60,637 nucleotides of DNA, from assembly GCA_035295665.1 (NCBI GenBank), contig DATGIQ010000114.1, positions 1 through 60,637 on the forward strand, written 5' to 3'. Source of the DNA: DATGIQ01 sp035295665 (GTDB lineage: Bacteria; Planctomycetota; Planctomycetia; Gemmatales; Gemmataceae). Below are positions 25,689 through 33,400 of the stretch, one piece after another (position 1 is the first letter of the stretch; the number at the start of each line of letters is the position of its first letter). The translations under genes were made by a program, and so were the position numbers. The notes beneath the pieces are model-generated. The model had not been told where the DNA came from, searched no databases, and was given only the letters and a program-made list of their open reading frames with translations.

Positions 25689-26435
25689 GTGAGTGTGCAC
25701 CAGCAGGAATCGGCACCTAGCAATCGGCTGGCCAGCCGCCATCCCCGGATACGGCGTGGAACGCGGGCGCTGACCATGCTGCTGTTTGCTTACCTCGGGC
25801 TTGCCTATCTGATGCTGCCGGCCTGGTGGCGTCATCATAGCCGCCATCCTGCGCTGGTGGACGCTCCGAAGACTACGCAGACGGCCGAGGGGATCGCAGG
25901 GGATCCGCTGAACGTGGCCCTGGTCGGGGCCCGTGAGGAGGTCGTGCAAGCCTTGGTGGCGGCCGGCTGGTACCCGGCAGATCCCATCACGTTCCGAACC
26001 AGCATGCACCTTGCGACCAGCGTGCTGCGTGGCCGACCGTATGCCGACGCCCCCATGAGCAATCTTTACCTGTGGGGACGCCGCCAAGACCTTTCGTTCG
26101 AACGGCCGGTCGGCAGCAGCCCCCGGCAACGCCACCACGTGCGCTTCTGGCATGCGGAACAGCTCGATGAAGACGGCCGGCCGTTATGGTTTGGAGCCGC
26201 GACCTTTGATCGCAGCGTGGGGATCAGTCACCGCACTGGCCAAATCACCCACCACATTGCCGCCGATGTGGATGCCGAACGCGACCAACTCTTCGCCGAC
26301 CTACAACGCAGCGGGCAACTGCTCGAAGAGTACCGTATCCGTGGGCTCGGTCCGACGCGGCTGGGCCGCAATGGTGGAGGCGATCCCTACTATACCGACG
26401 GCGATATCCGCATCGGCGTCCTTCTCGCACTGTGA
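25689..26435 (+). CDS. LssY_C-like membrane-anchored protein
   Basis: 248 aa. Basic N-terminus, one transmembrane segment (about 28-48, ALTMLLFAYLGLAYLMLPAW) and a C-terminal domain matching LssY_C: PLNVALVGAREEVVQALVAAGWYPAD, then APMSNLYLWGRRQDLSFE and RHHVRFW. In other bacteria this domain occurs at the end of DedA/PAP2-type membrane proteins; its function is unknown. The start is GTG 25689 with a weak ribosome-binding site. Confidence 0.75.
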   Translation: MSVHQQESAPSNRLASRHPRIRRGTRALTMLLFAYLGLAYLMLPAWWRHHSRHPALVDAPKTTQTAEGIAGDPLNVALVGAREEVVQALVAAGWYPADPITFRTSMHLATSVLRGRPYADAPMSNLYLWGRRQDLSFERPVGSSPRQRHHVRFWHAEQLDEDGRPLWFGAATFDRSVGISHRTGQITHHIAADVDAERDQLFADLQRSGQLLEEYRIRGLGPTRLGRNGGGDPYYTDGDIRIGVLLAL

Positions 26436-26483
26436 CCGCGCGGCCGAGTCCAACTGACGGCCCGTTCAACAAGCAGCACATCA

Positions 26484-27083
26484 TCAGGGCTGCCACGAAA
26501 TGGGCGCCGCGCAAAGAATCTGCAGCCGTCCGACGTAGACCAGGAGGCCGAGGAGGCCCACTTCCAAGAGCGTCAGACTGCTCAGTTCCGGAACAGGCGC
26601 CGCGGCTGGGTTCTGTCCGCGAATCTCCCCACCTGGAAAATTCATGGTATGAAGATTGGTGTAGGTATCGCCGGCCTCCAAGGCGGCCACCGCGTCGGCA
26701 AAAGTCGTGATGGAACCGGCCGGAGTCAGGTTTGCCGCGGTGAGTGCACCGGAAAACGTACCGGAGGTCATGCCCACGGGAAGGTTCGGGAACGGCAGGA
26801 TGACGGGCCCATTCATGCCGGGCATGCCAAAGTGGATGTGCCCTGCGGTCAACGCACTGGTCAAGGGGGGACCTCCTGCGTCCACCCCGAAGGAAATGTT
26901 GAAGTCGATTTCCGTTAAGGCGGTGTTCAGCGTGAAGGTGGCGACCCCAAGGGCTGGGGACGTTGTCGGCGGGTTTTCGCCGGCACCGGTCAACTGGGTC
27001 ACGAAGATCAGATCGGCACGGGCAATGCTGGGCACGGGCACAAGCGCAACTGCGAAGGCGAGAGCAAGAAGGACCTTTCTCAT
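26484..27083 (-). CDS. Secreted CHRD-domain protein with degenerate PEP-CTERM tail
   Basis: 199 aa. Signal peptide at about 3-24. A CHRD domain follows (about 25-150): VTQLTGAGENPPTTSPALGVA and AGHIHFGMPGMNGPV are the family's signature strands. The C-terminus has VPELSSLTLLEVGLLGLLVYVGR, the shape of a PEP-CTERM sorting signal, but Leu replaces the last Pro of PEP. Some 14 extra residues follow the Arg, possibly after a late frameshift. GGGAGG precedes ATG 27083. Confidence 0.82.
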   Translation of the reverse strand: MRKVLLALAFAVALVPVPSIARADLIFVTQLTGAGENPPTTSPALGVATFTLNTALTEIDFNISFGVDAGGPPLTSALTAGHIHFGMPGMNGPVILPFPNLPVGMTSGTFSGALTAANLTPAGSITTFADAVAALEAGDTYTNLHTMNFPGGEIRGQNPAAAPVPELSSLTLLEVGLLGLLVYVGRLQILCAAPISWQP

Positions 27084-27338
27084 GGTGCATACCTCCCGAG
27101 GTGTGTCGTCTGTTGGCGCTCCCAGGAACGCCAAGAAGCCCAGAAACAGGCGTCGAGCTTATCGTCAGGCACCGCCGATTGCAACGATTCTTTCAAAAGT
27201 AATGTTGGGGTTTCGAGATAGGCATCGGGTTCATGATTTCGTAGCCTTCCATAAACCCTTGGTTCGATTGCTGTCGAGGCGAGGGAATCGCTCTGGGACT
27301 CTTTCTCGGTTCAGCTAACTCGTTGGAAAAAGGGTGCA

Positions 27339-28520
27339 ATGATGTTCGCGATTCAGCTCGTGATCCTGGCCGGATTATCAACAGGAGCGGTACCACTCGA
27401 TGCAGAAGAAGGGGCGAAGCCCGAATCCGTATCCAAGGTGACCCTCCTCCGCGTTCCCGATGGCGGCATTCAGCCACAACTTGCCATCGATAGCAAGGGC
27501 CACGTGCACTTGATCTATTTCAGCGGCGATCCGATGGGCGGGGACATCTTCTACGTCCGTTCAGACGATGCTGGAAGGACGTTCTCGCGCCGGCTTCGGG
27601 TCAACTCTCAGCCTGGCAGTGCGATCGCTATCGGCAATATTCGAGGGGCGCACCTGGCGATTGGTAAGCACGAGCGCGTCCATGTCGCCTGGAATGGTTC
27701 CGGCAAGGCGGAGCCCAAAGGTTCTGGGGGAGCGTCCCCGATGCTCTACAGCCGCTTGAACGATGCGGGCGATGCATTCGAGCCCCAGCGCAATCTCATC
27801 CACTCCGCGTTCGGTCTCGATGGAGGCGGCTCCGTGGCCGCTGATCACGTCGGAAATGTCTATGTGGCCTGGCATGCGCCGCGGCCGGGCAGCCAGGGAG
27901 AGGAAAACCGGCAAGTCTGGATCACACGGTCAACCGATGAGGGGAAGAGTTTTGCGCCGGAGAAAGCTGCTTTCGAGGAGCGGACCGGTGCGTGTGGCTG
28001 CTGCGGCTTGCGAGTCTTTGCCGGCAACAACGGGGGGGTCTACCTCCTGTACCGGGCCGCCAGGGACCACAGACACCGCGATATGTTTCTGCTCACCTCC
28101 ACGAACCATGGGACCCGGTTCGAGGGGGAATGCGTTAGCCAATGGGACATTGCCTCCTGTCCCATGACCACAGCAGCTTTCGCCGAAGCAGTGCATGGCG
28201 TCCTTGCTGCTTGGGAGAGCAAGGGACAGGTTTTTAATGCGCGCATCGATTCGGAAACTGGTAAGCGATCTCGGACCATTGCTGCACCGGGAGAGACTCC
28301 GGGCCGGAAATACCCGGCCGTGGCCTGCAATTCCAACGGCGAAACCATCCTGGTCTGGACAGAGCAGATGAGTTGGAATCGTGGCGGCTCTGTTGTCTGG
28401 CAGGTATATGACCGTGATGGAAGCCCAAGGACAGAGCGCGGCAGAGCTGCGGGGGTTCCAACTTGGAGCCTTGTGGCGGTGTTCGTCCGACCGGATGGGG
28501 GGTTCACGGTGGTTTACTGA
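27339..28520 (+). CDS. Exported BNR/sialidase-like beta-propeller protein
   Basis: 393 aa with a signal peptide (1-22). The body shows at least three BNR/Asp-box-like repeats: FYVRSDDAGRTFSRR, ITRSTDEGKSFAPE and LTSTNHGTRFEGE. Each is followed by strands with the pattern HVHLIYFSG or VYVAWHAP. The fold should be a six-bladed propeller. A CGCC cluster lies at about residue 220. No clear sialidase catalytic RIP motif is seen, so enzyme activity is not claimed. AAAAAGGG precedes the tandem ATGs at 27339. Confidence 0.78.
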   Translation: MMFAIQLVILAGLSTGAVPLDAEEGAKPESVSKVTLLRVPDGGIQPQLAIDSKGHVHLIYFSGDPMGGDIFYVRSDDAGRTFSRRLRVNSQPGSAIAIGNIRGAHLAIGKHERVHVAWNGSGKAEPKGSGGASPMLYSRLNDAGDAFEPQRNLIHSAFGLDGGGSVAADHVGNVYVAWHAPRPGSQGEENRQVWITRSTDEGKSFAPEKAAFEERTGACGCCGLRVFAGNNGGVYLLYRAARDHRHRDMFLLTSTNHGTRFEGECVSQWDIASCPMTTAAFAEAVHGVLAAWESKGQVFNARIDSETGKRSRTIAAPGETPGRKYPAVACNSNGETILVWTEQMSWNRGGSVVWQVYDRDGSPRTERGRAAGVPTWSLVAVFVRPDGGFTVVY

Positions 28521-28555
28521 TTCCTTATCCGGCTGTCAGGATCTGGTTGGCCGCT

Positions 28556-29044
28556 TCATGGCTCGGATTGGAGATGGCGGAGCACATCGAGGACGCTGAT
28601 GACGCCGATCAATACCCCGCCAGCATCGACCACAAAAAGCCGGTGTACCTTTAACGCCAGCATTTCCCGAATCACTTTCTCCGCTGTGGCATCTGGCGCG
28701 ACCGAGAACACTGCCGGCGTCATCAGGTCGCACACCAATACGGGTGCGTGCTTTTCGCCTGGCGCGGTCGCCTGGCGCTGAGCGATCTCCGCTTCCATGT
28801 AGTACTCCGACCCGGACGGTGGGGAACGGAGGCGCTCCCGATCATGGGCAAGGATGTCTGCACGACTCAGCACGCCGATGGGCCGTCCGGCTTCATCGAT
28901 CACCGGGGCCCCGCTGAAGCCTTTGTCGGTCAGCAGGGCCGTCGCTTCCGCGACGGTGGCCGTATCGCGTATCGACACGGGGTTTGGCCTCATGAGGTCT
29001 GCGGCCGTCTCTGCCCGCAAGAGCAGGCGCGGGGTGTTCGCCAT
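28556..29044 (-). CDS. Two-CBS-domain protein
   Basis: 162-aa cytoplasmic protein made of a CBS pair: the first begins AADLMRPNPVSIRDTATV, the second VCDLMTPAVFSVAPDATAEK. The ends GVLSRADIL and GVISVLDVL are typical. CBS pairs bind adenosyl ligands such as AMP, ATP or SAM and act as energy sensors. Its partner is not apparent. GAGGGT precedes ATG 29044. It starts 15 bp after the 49-aa gene and is probably co-transcribed with it. Confidence 0.92.
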   Translation of the reverse strand: MANTPRLLLRAETAADLMRPNPVSIRDTATVAEATALLTDKGFSGAPVIDEAGRPIGVLSRADILAHDRERLRSPPSGSEYYMEAEIAQRQATAPGEKHAPVLVCDLMTPAVFSVAPDATAEKVIREMLALKVHRLFVVDAGGVLIGVISVLDVLRHLQSEP

Positions 29045-29059
29045 CGGAGTACCCTCATT

Positions 29060-29209
29060 TCAGCGGTGTTTGAAGAACTGCACAGCACGCTCATGCTTCA
29101 GGGCCGCTTCGCGCGTGGCGAAGGTGCCCAGGTTTCGCCGCTTCCCTGTTTTCGGGTTCACCTTTCTCGAATAGAGGCGATACTCACCAGACTTGAGCTT
29201 GCGAATCAT
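29060..29209 (-). CDS. 49-aa basic hypothetical protein
   Basis: Begins MIRKLKSGEYRLYSRKVNPK and ends AVQFFKHR. It has a very strong ribosome-binding site (AAGGAGG) before ATG 29209. The pattern, a short beta-hairpin with GEYRLYSRK and TGKRRNLGTF followed by a helix, is that of a small nucleic-acid-binding or integrase-arm-like protein. Similar basic miniproteins are, to my knowledge, common in bacteria but unassigned. It is the first gene of a two-gene unit with the CBS protein. Confidence 0.75.
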   Translation of the reverse strand: MIRKLKSGEYRLYSRKVNPKTGKRRNLGTFATREAALKHERAVQFFKHR

Positions 29210-29328
29210 GGTGCCCTCCTTCTCAAATATTACTGCGCCAAGACATGCGTATGGAGAGCAAATGTTGTACCCAGCGGATCCATCGGGAATCTACGACACG
29301 GTCCGGCTGAAGGCGTCCGTTATGGTTT

Positions 29329-29388
29329 AGCGGCGGTTCGCAGAACCGCGCGGGGGCACATCCGCATGCGGTTCTGCGAACCGCCGCT
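29329..29388. repeat. Palindromic repeat, 21-bp perfect arms
   Basis: The arms are 29329-29349 and 29368-29388, perfectly complementary over 21 bases, with an 18-nt loop. The core GCGGTTCGCAGAACCGC is itself nearly palindromic. A related sequence lies at 39681-39714. It may be a REP-like element or a strong mRNA hairpin. Confidence 0.7.
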
Positions 29389-29429
29389 CAGCAGACAGCA
29401 TGAACGGGACCGTGGATAAGACACACGAA

Positions 29430-29475
29430 AAAACGGTGTCTGGAACTCTACAGTCAAAGCTCCAAACACCGTTTT
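29430..29475 (-). terminator. Intrinsic terminator of the 29531 gene
   Basis: On the minus strand, AAAACGGTGTTTGGA pairs with TCCAGACACCGTTTT with one mismatch across a 16-nt loop. A run of six T residues ends the structure. It lies 56 bp after the stop at 29531. Confidence 0.8.
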
Positions 29476-29530
29476 CCTGAGGTTCTAGCCAGCCGGCGGG
29501 GCTACCGGTTGCGATCCAGTGTTCCGGATA

Positions 29531-29932
29531 TTACGGTTCTGCGGTTGTTTGCTGCTGGGTTGTTGCCAGTACTTCCACATCCACGTCATCGGGCACGCGG
29601 AAGAGGCCTTGCTGAATTCTTCGGATCAATCCCTTGGCGATGAGCCCTCGTTGGCCATATAGGATGAAGTGCACCTTGTGGTTGTCCGGGTACGGATAGC
29701 CACGCATACCGAAAAACTCCGGACAGGCTTTCCACACGGCCACGGAAATGTCATTCAGCGTAAACGGTTGGGGAATGGTACGGGCCACCCGCAGCAAGGT
29801 GAGCCAGTGGCCGCTGCTTCGGAGGCGCCGCAGCGTCTGCTGCCGGGCATCGTCCTTGTCCGCGCGTTCGCCGGACGTCGCCTTGTTCTGGCTGGCGTCT
29901 ACTGGGTCCCAGAAGGTTCGCTCGTGAGCCAT
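29531..29932 (-). CDS. Hypothetical protein, 133 aa, winged-helix-like
   Basis: Starts MAHERTFWDP after GGAGG. The second half (LNDISVAVWKACPEFFGMRG, then GLIAKGLIRRIQQGLFRV) has the helix-helix-wing layout of a winged-helix DNA-binding protein, and SSGHWLTLLRVART could be the first helix. This is a fold guess, not a family match. It has its own promoter with an operator-like palindrome upstream and a strong terminator downstream, so it is a single-gene transcription unit that might regulate itself. Confidence 0.65.
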   Translation of the reverse strand: MAHERTFWDPVDASQNKATSGERADKDDARQQTLRRLRSSGHWLTLLRVARTIPQPFTLNDISVAVWKACPEFFGMRGYPYPDNHKVHFILYGQRGLIAKGLIRRIQQGLFRVPDDVDVEVLATTQQQTTAEP

Positions 29933-30480
29933 GCTGCCTCCATTGGTTCGGAACTTCCCGGAGCGAGCGCAGCCGCAGCTGCAATCGATCGCGCCTTCGA
30001 AGCGAAAAACCCGCGTCCAGGCCTGAAGCCACAACCGCTTGCCAAGGCACGCGTTATCCGTACGGAGATAAGTATACTCTTGACCAGTACCACTGGCCAA
30101 GAGTAGTTTGATGGGGACATCTTGGGGATGTCAGCACCGGGGCCACCCAGCTGGGACATTTGGGGTGGCTCCGGCTTGCTCTCTTTATAGCAGTTCCAAG
30201 GCCGCTTCTAAAGCACGACCCGATCCATCGTGTCTGCAACGGTTGCAGCGCGTCGGCCTACATGCGCAAGTTTTGCAGGCAGGCCCGTTCGTCTTCGGGT
30301 GTGCCAAGAAGACCAACTCTGCTGCTGGTACGGCTGGCTCGGCTGGAAGGCGAGGAGTTCTAGGGGAATTTTACTAGCAAAGAGAACCTTTCCTGATTTA
30401 GAATTGACGACAGACCAGAAGTAATCGGTCAATCCGAGGCAGGGCGATTTGCTTCACTTCGTTTACGGGGAGTCTGGGCA
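29933..30480. other. Divergent intergenic region with palindromes
   Basis: 548 bases between divergent genes. It contains the promoter/operator site at 30071-30104 and a hairpin of 12-bp arms, CCGGGGCCACCC at 30137-30148 and GGGTGGCTCCGG at 30163-30174 (11 of 12 pairs). From 30180 to 30480 I see no gene. The promoter of the 1,575-aa gene should lie near 30400, but no clear -10/-35 pair was found. Confidence 0.5.
30071..30104 (-). promoter_or_regulatory. Promoter with overlapping operator-like palindrome
   Basis: Minus strand: TTGGCC (complement of 30095-30100), an 18-bp spacer, then TATACT (complement of 30071-30076, 5 of 6 to consensus). Overlapping the -35 and the spacer is a 29-bp palindrome, ACTCTTGACCAGT at 30076-30088, loop ACC, ACTGGCCAAGAGT at 30092-30104, with 12 of 13 arm positions matching. 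A repressor dimer bound here would block this promoter. The likely target is the 29531-29932 gene. Confidence 0.5.
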
Positions 30481-33400
30481 ATGACCTATGTCCGCCGGCT
30501 CAGGGTTGTTGGGGCTGTTTTGGCTCTGACGGCCATCTTAACGAATTCGCACGTTTGGGGAGAAGTCGACAAGAAGCCGCCGGAAAAGCGGCCCACTGCC
30601 AAGGCCAAAGTCAGCCCGGAGAAAGCTGACGAGGACATCACCGATGACTTGGCCCAGACCAAGTTTGCCAAGGCCAGCGTACTCACCTACCGAACTACCG
30701 GTGGGGAAACGCTCTTTGCCTTGCAAATCAAGCCCAAGCTGGAGCCAAGCCCGGTTCGGCCTCGGGATTACCTGATCATAGTCGACACGTCCGCGAGCCA
30801 GGCTAACGCGCCGCTCGCCACCGCACGGGCGCTCACGCAGGCTTTGCAAAAATCCTTGAAGGGGGAAGATCGTCTGGCAATTTGGACGGTCAACACCCCG
30901 GCGGCGACCCGCGATCTGACCCGTGGCTTCCAGTCGGCGCACTCGACGCAGATCGAGCAAGCGCTGGCGGACCTCAAACAGGAGATCCCGCTCGGCGACA
31001 CCGATCTGAAAGAGGGACTCCGCAAGGCGATGGCCCGCTTCGAAGGCAATCGCGCCCGCCAGCAGGTCATCATCTTCCTGGGCGATGGGATGAGCGTGCA
31101 CAATCCGATCACCGCCAGCGATCGTGCGCAGCTCTGCCGAGAGATGGTGAAGAACACCATCGCTTTTTACTCGGTGCCTCTGGGCCCGAAGCTCGATCCC
31201 ATGAACCTGCACGGCCTGGCCACGGGCACCGGCGGCTCCGTGGTGCGGCTCCCTGCGAACGGGGACGCCAACGAGACGGTAAAACTCCTTGACCGGGCAT
31301 TCGCAACCCCCGTGCTGTACCCCGACCGAGTCCAGTTTGGCCCCGAAATTGCCGACGCGATGCCAACCGTGCTGCCGCCGCTGCGGGCCGATGCGCCGAC
31401 GCTCGTGGTGGGCCATCTCAAATCGGGTCAAACCATCACCTACTCCGTCGAGGGAACCGTTGCCGGCCGCCCTATCCACATCCAGGGCTCCGATGCCATT
31501 CCCGACGCGGAACCGGATAACTTTTTCCTGGTCAGCATGGTGGAGCAGTGGAAAAACAGCAGTGATCAGCCTGCCCTGAACCGTGCGGATCGGACGCTGG
31601 CCTACGCGTATCAGCAAGGCCAGTTGGCGCGCACGGGGCTGATTGACCAGGCCGAGTGGGCGATGGGACAGAACAACTTGGAAGCCGCTCACAATCTTTT
31701 TGAACAAGTCAAGAGGCTCGACCCCCAAGACGTGGAGGCCGACGCTGGCCTGAAGCTCATCGAAAAGTTGCGCGCGGGGACGCTAAAAAAGGAGCAGCTC
31801 GAAGCCCAACTCCCCCCACCGGGCGCTAAGAACGGCGAAAACCGCTTGGCGCAGGCGGAGGAAAAGCTGCCGCCGGCACGCCCGGAGGCGCCCGCCGGTC
31901 AGCGTGAAGACCTCCTTCAGGAGCAGCGGCGGCGGCTGGCCGTCGAGGAACAGCGCGTCACGCAAGTAGTCGATGATACACTCCGCGAAGCGCGCCAGCT
32001 TTTGCAGACCGACCCGGATGCGGCTCACGAGCTCTTGAAGCGGATCTATTCCGGCGTGCGCGACAATCCGGACATCAGCAGCCGGACGCGCGACCTGCTC
32101 AGTAACCGCCTGGAAACCGCCATGCGGAATGTGGATCTTCAAGGCGCCCGCATCAAGCGGGACCGCGAGGAGCAGCTGCGGCAACTGGCCGATGCGAACC
32201 GCCGTTTCGAGATCGAACAATCGCGCACGGCCGAGCAGCAGCGCACCCGGTACCGCATGCAGGCGTTCTCCGCCCTGATGAACCAGGCGCGGTACGAGGA
32301 TGCCTATCTCCAGGCGCTGGCGATCCAGCAGGACGCCGTCAGCTCTGGGCGGCCCGTGCCGACCGCGGCGACGGCCGGTTATGACATCGCCCTCAACGCC
32401 AACAACCTGAGTCAGATCCAAGAACTCCGCCGCATTCGTGAGGAACGCTTCCTGCTCACCATGATGCAGGTCGAGCGGTCGCATGTTCCCTTCCCGGATG
32501 AACCGCCCATTCAGTTTCCGCCAGCACCTGTCTGGCGCGAGCTGACCCGGCTCCGCAAGGAGAAGTACGAGTCGAGCGGCTTCACGGAAGACGATCCTGC
32601 CACGCTCCAGGCTATCCGAACCATGAAAAACAAGCTGGCCAAGCCGGTGAACCTCGAAAAAGGAATCGAGGCCAACACGGTGTTGCGCGAAGCACTGGAG
32701 TTCATCAGCGATCGTTACGATGTCACGATCTTGATCGATACGGCCGCCTTCAAGGCCGAAGGTGTCGAGGCAATCGAAGACCAGCCGGTCAAGCTACCGA
32801 AGATGGTCGGTGTCAGCCTTGCCACGGTGCTCCGTCTTCTCGCTGCCCAGGTGAACGCGACGTACCTGGTCCGGCGCGATTACATCGAAATCACTACCGG
32901 GCGCAGGGCCGTGTCGGAGAAAGTCGTCCGCGTCTATCCGGTGGCCGACCTGGTCATTCCGATTCCGAATGCGTTTAACCGGGCTGCCGTGAACCAGCTA
33001 TTAACGATTCTTGGCACAGCTCCGGGATTGGGACTTCAGATTGGCGGGCCGCAGGCACTGGGCGGCCTAGGAGCGCTCGGTGCCCTGGGCGTGGGCGGCG
33101 CTCTGGGCCTGGGCGGCCTGGGCCTTGGCGCCCTCGGCTTGGCCGGCGGTGCCCTGGGCCTGGCGGGCGGCGCCCTTGGCCTGGGCGGCGCCGCGGCCCT
33201 GGGCTTTGCCGGCGGCGGGCTCGGCGGCTTGGGCGGCGGCTTCGGCGGCGGCGGGCTCGGCTTCGGCGGCGGCCAGGTCAACCTGGGTGTCGGCGGAGGG
33301 GCTCTCGGCTTCGGCGGCGGCCAACTTGGTCAGCTCGGTAACTTGGGCGGCCAATTCGGCTTCCAGGGAGGCGACCAAAGCGCTGTGCTCATCCAGCTCA

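Larger units (their letters stand above)
29210..29530. other. Intergenic region with two palindromes
   Basis: About 320 bases without a gene. It contains the 60-bp inverted repeat 29329-29388 and the terminator 29430-29475, described separately. The remaining sequence (29210-29328) should hold the promoter of the 49-aa gene, but none was convincing. Confidence 0.5.

Noticed and set aside
33036..33378. Pro-rich minus-strand frames opposite the Leu/Gly-rich repeat
   Set aside because: They are the complement of the GC-rich repeat coding for Leu, Gly and Ala. No ribosome-binding site; codon use explains the open frames.
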